The position numbers were made by a program, and so were the translations under genes. Positions 16,269-28,115 of a stretch of DNA of 64,000 nucleotides are shown here, one piece after another (the stretch's first letter is position 1; each line of letters opens with the position of its first letter). Source of the stretch: Trematomus loennbergii (taxonomy: Eukaryota > Chordata > Actinopteri > Perciformes > Nototheniidae); contig JAAOOA010000060.1 of NCBI GenBank assembly GCA_012861695.1, positions 15,003,972 through 15,067,971 of the forward strand, written 5' to 3'. Below the pieces are notes generated by a model, which saw only the letters and a program-made list of their open reading frames with translations, was not told where the DNA came from and made no database searches.

Positions 16269-19200
16269 TCGTAACCTTCTTAGATGAGGTTATTCCAGAA
16301 TAAAATAACTTAAACTTCCAATTAAAGGATATGACAGCTGGTGGTTGTCTTATATGTCAGTGGTTAGAGCTGACGGCACATACCGTGTCATCCTCTGTCT
16401 CCCCTCTCACAATGAAGGCTAATCTGGCCAAGAAAATCAAAAGATGACTGATCTAAAAGTAAAGAGAAGGAAATATTTTTGCTTAGTAGTCTTTGTATGT
16501 GAATGTTATAGCTGCAAACATAAATACGCAAATACACAAAAACAGACAGGGAACATCTCTACTGTAAATACTCGTCTTTAACACAGATATCAACACTCAG
16601 AAAGAAATGTATGAGACGACGGCTCCTCCCTGCCCTGATGTATGTGGGGTGCATGTTGCTTTAGCCTTAAATCCACCATGTGTCATGTCAACCATAACCA
16701 GGGAACATCATGTAAACCTATGACACTGACCCCAGCCGCTGCTTTTATAGATGGCCCTGACCACAAGTAAGAAACCATGTTTGTTTTGATGGACATTATG
16801 AGCAAGTCAGCGGCTGTAAAGTTTGACCACCGAAATACTATGAAAAAAAAGGAAAAGAGTATAAATGGATGAAATACCATGTCGCCATGTGGGACAAATT
16901 ATGTTAGTGAATGTTTGTGTGTCAAGAAAAGTCAGGCAAAGAAAGGAAAGACAGATAGTCGAACCAATAGAGCAATTTCATTAAATGTCGAATGTCTTTT
17001 AACAAGCCGAACAACTTTAATTTGTCTGACACTGAACAGAATAAATGGTAGTAGGACATACAACATCTTTATTCTTTGTAATGGATGTTCACTTGACATT
17101 GAGTCATTAATTAAAAACATGGCTGAAAATGTTCCCATCTGTTTCTAGTAGAACTACAGACTAGACATTGTTAGGATGCCATGTGACGTTCCCGCTCCAA
17201 ATGTTTGTAGCTTCTGAATCTCTCTCATCGCCAAGTCAACCTCTGATGAAACAAAACTTCAACTGTACAGCTCTGGGAAATGTTCTCTTTCTCTTTATTT
17301 TTCACGTGTGTATTATACTCCAACATCAGTTAGAACTCTGAGAGTAAAATACACAAAGAGAAATACATTCGCTTTGTAGAGCAACAGAGGAATTTTCGTT
17401 GTTTTGGGAAACAGGCTTTTCTGCAGGGAGGAGCACAAGGCAGAGCTAAAGTTGCCTGAGCACTTTCTTTCTTGCCTCACTGCCCTGTTAAAAGGTTTTA
17501 ACACCTCAAACGCTTTTTTAATCTTTTGTATTTAACCTGGTTAATTTGGGTTCAACTTTAGTCTTTCAAATGTCATTAAGCTTTAAATATACAATGCAGA
17601 TGAGGCTGAACAAATAGGGAATCCATGGAAGAAATATTCTATAAAAATAAATAAAATAGTCATAAAAGACAAAATACTTGAATATCTCTGAGATTATAAC
17701 AAATATTCTTCAAAAGAAATTCAGAAATTCTGTAAGATTAAAGTCACACATTTACAAGAAAACTATTCAAAATCTTCAAACTCTCATTCCTAAAAACATT
17801 AAATAAATGAATAAAACAAGGACGTTTTGTCTTAGACAGCTTTGCATGACAAAAAGCAGAACTCAAGAGCTGACGTCGTCACACTGTGAATAAAAATACC
17901 CTGTCCTTAGATAACACGGGAGATGAATGTGGGAGGCAACTGGAGGAGTAGTGGGGGAAAGGTGGTGAGTTTAGTCTCCTCTAATCTAGGAGACAGGAAG
18001 AGTGAACTGGGGGTTGGGTTTGAAGAGGGGAGATGAGTTAGGGAGCTTCCGAACCACAGCAGAGTTTTTATTGGTCAGCCGTAAACCTGATGATCCTGGG
18101 TCTGACATTTAAGAACCCCCATTTAAGAGCATCCAGGAATGCTTAGAGTCAAGACTGAAGATAGGTAAAAAGACACCGTCAGTTTAGGAGACCCCCACCC
18201 CTCTTTAAAACTGACAGGCTTTTAGCTGTCTCGCAGGACAGAAAGGATATTTTCTCCTGTTGATCCGAACAGGGAATTCCAGGCCTTGGTGAACCAGAAC
18301 AAGTGGGATCAACGCTTCTCTGGTGTCGACCCAATGATCTGGAGAGGAGGAGGTGAGGTGGGGGTGTCAGGATGGAGTCAGGAAGACAGAGGGGAAGGGG
18401 CTCTGTGTGTTTACCTCCACACATCACTGCACCACATTGTCAGATTGTCAGTTAGCCGAGAGCGGTCAAGACGTCCTGCCAATTAGACACGGCCCAGCGT
18501 TCCCATAGCGCGTTGTTTATTTGTGTGGATAAACAAGGCTTGAGAGGTTTACATGACTTGTGATACAACAAAAATGTTTTTGTGAATGTAAGCAGTAAGC
18601 AGTGCACAAACATAAATCCAGTTTTGCTCCGTTATTATTTTATTGGCTTTAATTCAGAATATTTGAACATCTCATGAGAAAATAAGAAATGTTCACCCCA
18701 AGTGTGTTTACATTCACCCCTGTCACCACTCAGCATCCAGATGTTGTCTGTTTCTTTTCTGTCGCACTTTTAACTCTACTCTTCACCACAAATGAGAAGA
18801 GGAAATAATGTTGTATCAAAGTGGTCTAAATGGATCTGTTATCTAGATGATCCGTGTGTGATACTGTGTGTAGGCACACGTAGGCCATTACGAATGTTTT
18901 TCAAACGTTCAACTCAAGAGGCATTTAGCGGGCTAATCCACACAGCGCTCATTTATCAATCTCTCACTCAGGATCATGCGGAAACACACAGAAAAACTGT
19001 TTGGTCTTTTCCCTGTGCTAAAACTCTGCTGCTACTAAGATGACTTTCTTTCTCTTTTAAATGAGGAAACTTGATACACAGAATGAAATGAGCATGTTTC
19101 CCCATGTCCGCTGTTGTTTAGAAAGAGCACTTACAGCCTTTCCATTCCTGTTCCATCGATAGGAGTCAGAAGCCACTCTTCAGTCCAGCCAAGGTCATTA

Positions 19201-21913
19201 GAGGAGAAATAAACAAATAAAAATAGGAGGATTTTTGGGGATATTTTCCACATCCATCTTTATTGAAGCTTAAAATAAGTTTACCCTTCAGGGTTTAGCA
19301 GCTTTAAGACCGGCTAAATTAAGACATTATTAAAAATTAGCCCGGAACTGGAAAAAGACAACACCAGAGAGAAAGGTTGCATGCTTCACAACCTTTTTTA
19401 TGTTCAGAAAGTCACGCTCAAGTTGTTCCTATGAGGTGATGAGTGATGGAGGTTGACCAGGCGCAGTGACGTGTGTGTCAGCAAATGAGTGTGTGTGCAC
19501 ATGTGTGTTTGAGCACGCATATGTTGAACTTTAGGGAGTAACAGATAATGGGATAACAGTTTTCTGATAACAAAGACTGGCTACTAGGCTACTAAAATCT
19601 GTAGGGAGTAACTGTAAATAACAACAACAATGGTAAGTGATTTCTGAAAAAATAAACTGAATATTTTGAATCATGTTTCAGTGAAAAATACATTAATATT
19701 GTGAGATTATCCTTATTATGAAAATGTGAACAAACAATGTTCAAAGCATATACACTTACACAGGTACTTCTTAAAAAACTTTACAAATAATCTTCTTTTC
19801 TGAATCTTTCACATGTATCAATGCCAAAAGTAAGTCGAACTAACTTTATTGCTGCTAACTTTATTTTCTCTAACTACATCAAATCGTTTTTGATTTTTTT
19901 ACTCAATAATATCCTTTTTAGGTGTGAAACTCACCCTTTAAAATAAAATAAGAATAGCCGGCAACATATTTGCCTACACGTTTTTTTCATATTTAAATCT
20001 TTCCTTTTGAGATATTTTCTTGGGATCCCCTTAAAGATATTACAGCTCCAGGGGTTATCGACATATCTCTATTAAGAATAAAAAGACAAGAGAGCAAAAT
20101 GTACTGTTCGTGTTTCCAAACATCTGCCATCACTCTCTGACACTGAGGTCCCTATTAACTACTTTTTATTTGATTTGTAACACCAATACTATGACGTCCT
20201 CTGATAATGATGTTTATGTTAGTACCAAAGAAGACACTGATAGCGACAGAAGAATTTAAAATCCATAGAGCCACGAGATAGGTCAGTTACAAAACATACA
20301 GAGGAAGCACCATGTACGGTCCTGTAAGTCTCGGTCAATTCCTCATTTCCTCTTACCTCTGACCCCTGACCCCCACCGTGTGGTCATCACTTCTTTTAAC
20401 TAACGCAGCTTTTAGCCCCACGGACACTCTGGGGCCAACAGGGACATTTGCAGTTCCTATGAGGTCGGAGGTCAAGTTTAGCCTCCTTAATGGAAAACTT
20501 CTGCGCCATGCCGATCACGACTACACACCTCTGAGCCAATCACGATGTCCTGTCCCTCCTCCTCTGAAACTCTATTAATTTCAACTTAAAGTGCGTTTGG
20601 GAGAAGCAAATGCAGCGAAGCTGCTCAGGATGATGATGTAATAACCTTTCTATTGCTATCAAGCGAAAAGGTGCTCAAGGGAATGTGTAAGATGTACTGG
20701 TGAGTTTTTTTATAATGAATTCATACCATACAGAGCACTTTAAGGTGCATATTTGGTCTGTTAGCTCATACAAAGCTGCTAAATAAACCTGCCTGTCTTT
20801 ATTGTGTTTTTATCCCATGTGTTTACTATATATTGCACTATAGCGCTGCAGGTTCAGTTTGTCCCTGTGTTCCCTGCTCTAAAGCTTCTTATATAAAGAA
20901 CAATAAACATCTTATTGCAGCAATATTAAGTCTTTGTGGAAAAGATTAGCCTACATGCATTCAGCGCCAGCCTTAAGCACAGGTTTAAGTTTCAATATAA
21001 GTAAAAACAAGTATCAGCCAAATACCTGACACACTTCCTCATGTGGATGTGTGTATTTGCTTTTCCTAATACAACAAATCTATCAACTGACTTTAAAATG
21101 ATCATTCTCTGCGGAAAGAGATTAATTTCCTTGTTGATAAAGAAACCTGCCAGAACATGATTAAATGAAACAGAACATGATTAAATTAAATTCAGGGCCA
21201 AGTCTCCCCCTAAAGCTACCAAATGCAATTTAAGTTAAAGCTGAACATAATTTAAACAAACTGAAAACGTGCCAAACACAACTATTTACAAAGCTTAGAA
21301 AACATTTAATTAGGAAGTAGCTGTATCCAAAACATCTCTATCGTTTAATAAATGTATTCACACAATGAGAGATGTGACCGAGATAGATCAGAACATGGAC
21401 AGATGTTCCTGTTCGACCGCTCTGTGACCTGGTGATGGATAATGAATAAAGCACGTCTATCCACTGATGGCCAATTCATCACCTGTCATAATAAAATGCC
21501 TCTGACTTCTATCTGAACAGCAGCCAGGTCTGAGTGCACGCCACCCAACATCATCGTCTGCCATGTGTGTGGTTCGTATGTGTCTGCTATTCGTGTGTGT
21601 GTCTTTGTGAGAATTATATACATTATCCCATATGGAAGCCATTGAGACACAAGAACCTGTTTCTCTTTACAAGGCAACCATTCCATTTACAATGATTTAT
21701 AGCCTCTGATCGTTGTCAGATATGTTTTTGCGCCTTTTCTTTTGTCCTGGACAAAAAACAAATGTACAGAGATGTGTAGTAACGTTTTGGAATGGCGGCT
21801 TAGGCATAATGCTGCCATTAAATTGTTCAGAGCTCTGATTATCCCCTAGGTTACAGAAACATCTTGAAACTCATTTACATAACAAATCTTGACCTTGACC
21901 GCACCACGTAACA
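16269..21913. other. Intergenic; nothing recognised
   Basis: No coding-like ORF was seen. A direct repeat of two GGGTCA half-sites, spaced by one base on the minus strand, lies at 20360-20372 (entered separately). Confidence 0.45.
20360..20372 (-). promoter_or_regulatory. DR1-like nuclear-receptor half-site pair
   Basis: The minus strand reads GGGTCAGGGGTCA: two AGGTCA-type half-sites with a 1-bp spacer. A chance match is quite possible in 64 kb. Confidence 0.15.
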
Positions 21914-21916
21914 TAA

Positions 21917-22503
21917 CGGTACGTCCACACAGCAGCGTTAAAAAAATCTTGGAGGTGGGCGTATCTGAAGCTTGGGGATTTTTTGCGAGCAACCGACCAA
22001 TCACATGAATATCCCGCCCCCGACATACAAAGCAAAAAAGCCCGAAGTAAACTGGATATAAACTCCCCAAACAGGCGAAAACCTACCACTGTCTCTGCCA
22101 CCTCCCTCCATGCCTGGCTCCTCCGGTTTGTATCCCGGTAGGTAAATAGGGACTGGTCATAAAGCACCGGGTGATTCCCTACCGCTAATTTCTCCTCCAT
22201 TTTTTGGAATATGAGGAAATGACCTGCGGTATGTCTCTCCCAGCATACATGTACACGCGGTTTGATTGGCAAGCGCTTGTACTGTCAGATTTGCATGAAC
22301 GGGATTTGATTAGCTGATGCTTCCACCTCAGCTTCAAAAGTTGAACATTGCTCAACTTTTGAAGCCTGAGATGCCTGGGAATCTCCGCTTTGCTTCCCAC
22401 AATGCAGTTCGGCGAAAAGTGAGGCAAAGTGACGTCACCCCATTCAAAGTGAATGGGCAGAAGCGTTGGAAGATTTTTTTAACGCTGCTGTGTGGACGGG
22501 CCG
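21917..22503. mobile_element. Harbinger-like MITE, copy 1 (587 bp, TAA duplication)
   Basis: The terminal inverted repeats begin CGGTACGTCCACACAGCAGC (left) and CGGCCCGTCCACACAGCAGC (right end, reverse strand) and run about 37 bp. TAA flanks both ends (21914-21916 and 22504-22506). A 3-bp TAA/TTA duplication is characteristic of PIF/Harbinger elements. The interior has an inverted repeat around 22331-22363 and a MADF-like frame on the minus strand. It is non-autonomous: no transposase domain is present. Confidence 0.75.
22084..22200 (-). pseudogene. MADF/Myb-like DNA-binding ORF remnant inside the Harbinger-like MITE
   Basis: An ATG at 22200 (minus) opens MEEKLAVGNHPVLYDQSLFT, then YRDTNRRSQAWREVAE. 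The pattern of LYD…YRD…R…AWREVAE is that of MADF domains, which PIF/Harbinger elements encode as their second protein. Only about the first 39 residues fit before the frame drifts into non-homologous sequence. In the copy at 40976-41544 the same region is frameshifted. Confidence 0.55.
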
Positions 22504-22506
22504 TAA

Positions 22507-25394
22507 GGAGGACATCGGAGACATACGTATTTTAATGTTTAAAGCCACTGAATACTTCATATTGAAATTTAACACCACTAAATACAAACCATTAAAACAT
22601 TTCAACCTTTAAAACCAGATATCTAAATGAATTTGTTCTGTTATCTCTTTGATTACATTTAGACATTACTTGATTTTGCAATTTTTAAAGCTGAATTCTT
22701 TTTTTGATGTACACAAATTCAGATCCCAAAACTATACTTTTAGAAAAAAAGGTAAATATAGATACTCGTTGCTTGAATTGAAATGGTTATTGAAAAATAC
22801 ATTCAGATTAAAAAATATAAGTTAAAACTGTCTAATATTTTGACACTTTTCAACCTTTAGTTTTTTTGATCTGAATTTGTTTTTTCAAGTAAAACAATGT
22901 TTTGAAATGAGTGATGTTTATATTTCCTATTAAGTATTCAGTGGCTTGTGTCTATTATTAGCCTCCATAGTGTCCTAGAGCTAGAGAGTGTGCCATGTGT
23001 GTTTGCTTCTCTCTATCTAGTTGGCTGCTCTACAGGGATAACTAGCTCACCTGCGTGCACTGTCGTCAGGGGCCTCCTGCTTGGAGCACACCTGTGAAGG
23101 ATCCTCATCAGGAGCTATTATATGTTCATGAAGGTCTGAGTTACTGTAGAGTAAAACAGTTCCCCGTTTGAGCACTTTAAGCCCATGTATCACACTTTTG
23201 AATCCAAATGTTCCACCAAATTGCAAAAACTGAACAAAAATAAACCACATAAAAGTCACATTTTGCTCACTCGAGGAAGTGTTTTATATTTATTTCCTCA
23301 GGCAATATTAACCATAAGAGCCATCATCACCTCCACAAAACTGCTCTTCCTGAAGTGCAGCGCTCTTAAAACAGTCTCTGCTCATCTGTATGATGATCTG
23401 TGGGGTAGATCCACATTAACCGTAAACCAACAAAAGATTATAATCTGTGAGTTTCACATTAGTCAGAGCAGTGACTGTAAACTAAATGATTCAGAGCATT
23501 AACACTCACTCTTAAATTCAGATTTGTGTATTTACTCTGGGTAGATGGAGAGCTCCACCTCGGCTGGTTGTCGTCTGTCTGATTTAGATCGGATCTTGTC
23601 TGCCACAAAGTGCTGTGTTGTGGTGAAGGCTGCACCCCTCTGGGATGCTTGTGGTCCAGTGTTTATGGTTTTTGGCACTCGCCTCGCTCTTACTCAACTG
23701 CAGATTTGATTCTGTCTGGTTTGTTATGGTCTGGATGTTTTTTTATGCTGTAAAGCAGGTGCAGAGTGTTCCAATGTTAACCAACACTGTGATGCTGGAT
23801 GTAATGGCGTCTTGCCAAACCCTATCCAAAAATAAGGCAAATCAGGCTTGTGGTTTATTGTAGGAATAATAGTCTTATTCACATAACGACATTCAGTGCC
23901 ATAAAAGGGAGACTGCAACTTCATGAGAAAGCAAATATTCTGTAAAAGCTAACATAATTGGCTGTGAACAGTGTCAACTCTGTTTGCTTTCAAACCATCT
24001 TATTTTGTTTTCATATAATTAGATTTATTTTGAAAGAAAACTTGTCTTGATTCAGGACAAACACAAATGAACAGACATTTTTTAGAAGAGTAACAGATGA
24101 CTCAATGTTGAATGTGCACAAATAATTTTACCAAATGTCTGTTAAGGAGAGTAGATATAGGCCAAGCTGTTGAGATTGAAAATATGCTAATGTGGTGTGA
24201 CTTTTGAAACATTTAACTAAAATGAAAGATATACAAGGGACTTCTATAAGCCAGAGTTGTTAATAGCCAGCTGCTGAGCATTTGGGCGGTAATCAGAGGA
24301 CAGACTGCAGAAAGGGAACCTGCTCCAGACAGTTATTTATCAAGAGTAGAAACATCACAACACTGTATCCCGAAGTTGAAGAGGAGGTCTCTGGGTAATG
24401 TTACACTTAAAAGAGTGATATTTGAAAGGAGCAACAAAAGAAACCAAGCAACCTCAAAATTAAAACTCAACTTACGAGGAGTTGGAGCAAAGTGTGCAAA
24501 GTGTACATTGGAAACATGGAAAAAGAACGAGATGGAAACCAACTGGCCCCCAAGAGTAACCTTCCTCCTAAACTTGGTCCACGGGGTCCTCATTAGGAGT
24601 GTAAAAATGTTTATCGACTCAATCAAATTAATACTTCTGGACCACTGTTATTCACGGAATGTTTTATTTAATCACTGCAGTCACGAAGGCTCTTCTGGGT
24701 GTGTTTGTATTTATAATGGTAAGGTTTCAGTTGGGACATATGCGGAAGTAAGTGACCCTATAAGTGTTAGCGTGTTAGCAAGATTTCTGTGTGAGTCTGT
24801 ATGTGTGGATATAGTTTTGGGTATGGTCCCATGTGTGTGGTCTGTTTTCAGAAGAATGAGGTAGGCAGGACAAACACTGGGTCAAGTGTATGTAGTATAG
24901 TTAACACTGCAGGAAACTTAAGCATGGCAATAAGAGAAGCCCAGTGGCTTATTTCAGTGTCTGAGCCAATTTCTCACTTTGAGCCTCAACAATTATTTCA
25001 GTAATGTGTAATCCTGTGACACAAATTAAAAAGGCAAAAAGCATATCATTTTTAAGAAAAAAAAGTTAAAGAGAGAGAGAGAGAGCAGAGCAAGAGGATG
25101 TCTTGTCTTGACCCCCCCAAAGGCATCCTCAGAGGCCACACACTATTCTCTCAGGTCCTCCTTCTATCAAAGCATTCATTGTCTGTCTGTGTAAGTATGA
25201 ATGTTTTGCCATGCTAATGATGTACATGCTGACATTAGGTAAATGGAAACTAATCTACCCTCACACCCTCATATTCCTGTCCCGCAGGCTCCATGTGCAA
25301 CCAATCTGGATTGCAGTGCTTTGACGTCTCTTGTACACGAAAGCTAGTTAGCAAGCTAGCAGAGAGCTTGAAGGAGTCAGAAAAAAGTCATTGT
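22507..25394. other. Intergenic; nothing recognised
   Basis: A 162-codon open frame at 24376-24864 (+) shows no domain, no codon bias and no splice context, and is judged a chance ORF. Short inverted matches (CAAATTCAGATC at 22716-22727 and its complement near 22870) hint at an old AT-rich repeat. Confidence 0.4.
25071..25086. repeat. (GA)n short simple repeat
   Basis: A run of GA dinucleotides following AAGTTAAA. Confidence 0.8.
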
Positions 25395-25670
25395 TAAAGA
25401 GTTTAAGAAGTAACTGCAAAAAGTAATTTAACAGGTTAATAGTTAGCTAAAAGTAATATAACTGATGAAATAGCTAGCTTAAAGCATTTCAGTTGTTCAA
25501 ATATACAAGTGGTGAAATAGTTAGCTAGCAATACAACAGTGGAAATGGTTAGCTAAAGGTAATCAAACTTTTTAAATAGTTAGCTAAAAGTAATACAACT
25601 GTTTAAATAGTAAGCTATAAGTAATAAAAACATATAGATATTTAGCTAAGAGTTACGGGTAGCTATGCTA
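25395..25670. repeat. Degenerate minisatellite with TAGTTAGCTA core
   Basis: About seven diverged units of roughly 35-45 bp, each containing a form of ATAGTTAGCTAAAAGTAATA followed by CAACTG or similar. Unit lengths vary, suggesting an old array. Confidence 0.65.
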
Positions 25671-27847
25671 AATGTCTATCTTCTACCATTGCAGGGGTAG
25701 GAGCACAAATGTAAACGTTCCCTGCGTTGCATGACCCTGGTTTGTCTCGATCTTTATTTGTTTGTGTGTAAGAGTGTGTGTGTTCTGATCCTGACGCTTA
25801 CCTGGATCCTACACAACGATGCAATTGGCACATCACCTCTCCATCATATTCCTGGCTTTTATCTAACTGTTGTTTCTGCCATTCTCAAAGGTAATTTCTG
25901 TCTCACTTTGCTTTTTTATATAGTTTTCACTTGTTTGCCACTTGATTTAACAACTGTTAGTCAAACATGATCTCATGGGAAGGCGTATAAATGGCATGTC
26001 ATTTTTAAGAACATGTCATGTCTACGCATTTTAAGCATTTTGGTTGTAATTGAAAGCCCTGTTTAAATAATTACTGGGTAACGTTTAGGCAACACAACTA
26101 TTATGTTTAGGAAAATATAAAGATCATTGTTGAAGCATGTGAACATTAACTACCGCTTTAGGTACTTATAAAAGGACATTTCAAGTCACTAGCTAACTTT
26201 ATTCAAGGTTGGGACTGGCATCAACCAGCTGCTTGTTTAAGCGTCTCCGACAGCTCATTAAGCATCACCAGTCAAGATCAGTTGCATTTTAATTTGCCCA
26301 AGTACTTACTCAGAGGCTGAAAAATTCCTTGTGGTTTCATCGGTGTAATTGCTTCTTTATTTCCAGCTTTATCAAGGCTTCGGCTTCAGTAATTGTTTTC
26401 TCTGAGGACTTACAAGTCACAATTACACCTCTCCCCAATAATCACTGAAGCTCAATTTATTAGCAGCACCAAAAGGTTTATACACGCTTTTAAGTGCCAA
26501 CTGTGCACTGGAATCTCAGCTGGTTTCCATTTTTCTGTCATTATGGTTTTGTGTTTGAATACAAAAGACTGCATAACAAGGCGAAATCGATACCTTATGA
26601 CCATATACCGTGATAGTTAATGGTCGTGTTTCTTTCCTCCATTGAGCCTTATGGGAACTGGGACATTGCACTTCTGGAGGACTTCAAGATGTTCCACTTC
26701 GACAACGCTAGAGATTATTTTTGATGTGATGGTTTCTATGGAGACAACATGTTTTTGCAGCGACCCACCTCGTTGCTTGGATTGAATCCATGTTCATTTT
26801 TAGGTGTGGAGCTAAAAAAAAACGGCTTGGAGTATCAGATTGAGCTCTAATTGAGCAGAACAAATAAACTCTACCCAGGTTCACTACTCTGGCCGAGGGG
26901 GAGGTATGTTAAAGCTAACCCAACTCCGGGTCTTTAAGTTGAAAAGCTGATCACGGCTTTCAGAAGGACGCTAAGAAAATGTTTGGGGGTAACGCTTTGC
27001 ACTTCTGAGGTGTACCCTGACCGGGCGCTGAGAGAGCATATTATGTTTTCCCAGTGTGAGTGCACTTTGTCTGATAGATGTGGTGGGAGTGAGCCCCTCA
27101 AAGGCAGAGGGTCACTTCTGTTTTATGTTTCCCCAAACCTGCTTGTGTAGGCCTCATTGTATCCAGGAGAGGTGAAGATCCATGTGATTGCTCACTTTTC
27201 CAGAATTTATCATGTTTCGCCATTCCTTCCCTCTATCTCGAGGCATTTGTATATGGCTAAGACACATTTTATAGATGCTCTCCTCTTTTCCTTTCACAAT
27301 GTATACAGGGACAAGGATTCATGCCTGATCTTTATTTCTCAATATGACGTTTGGCCGGTCCAGCTATGAACTCATGGTGGAATTTTGCTTTTACAACCCC
27401 ATGTCTGACCTTCGCTTTTTAAAACAAATCCTCCAAGTGAAGTTAGTCATCATTGGGGTCTGCAGCAACTCTACACTTGTTGTTTCAGTGAAGTGTGAAA
27501 CAAGATGGCCAAACCAAACCATCTCAACTGAGGCTGAAAATGTATGATTACATCGACCACAGATAAATCAGTTTAATGTGCCCATTCAGTAATAACCCCA
27601 GCCAAATGTTCTTACTTACTGTATGCTGAGTATCTCTCCCACTTAAACAATTACAGTCATAAAGCATTTCTGTAGCCACATTAAGCTTGTTGTTTAACAT
27701 CTTGGCAATGTGAACTGGCTTTAGTCTGTGTTGGCGTAAACTGTCATATGCTGTTTACAATTTACAATTATATGGAGACTCTTATTATGGCTGTAGGCCA
27801 GATGGCAGCACTACACACGTTTACAGTAGGAACTTATACACTTGAAT
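25671..27847. other. Intergenic; nothing recognised
   Basis: Only short ORFs without coding character. Confidence 0.45.
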
Positions 27848-28115
27848 GCAAGATGTGGAAAGTGGCTAAGTACATTTGCTGAAGTGCGGTCCTTAAATCC
27901 AATGTTCAGATGCATGAGTATTTTGGTTACATGTTATTCAACTACATCACTAAATGTCAGTGTTTTTTTTTACAACAATACTAAATATTCACGGTGATAG
28001 TTAAACAATTGATGATTATTGTACAGTCAGTGTTTTTTACTTAATTTAATCATAACTTTTACGTTATGATGCTTCAATAAGGGATTTGAGTACTTCTACC
28101 ACTTCTGGTGGGACA
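27848..28115 (+). mobile_element. Degenerate ACTT-type teleost repeat
   Basis: GTGGAAAGTGGCTAAGTACA near the left end and GAGTACTTCTACCACTTCTG near the right end match the termini of the element at 48951-49462. The interior is heavily diverged. Confidence 0.5.

Noticed and set aside
24376..24864. 162-codon ORF on the plus strand
   Set aside because: No recognisable domain, unbiased codons, no splice context; length is compatible with chance in AT-moderate DNA.
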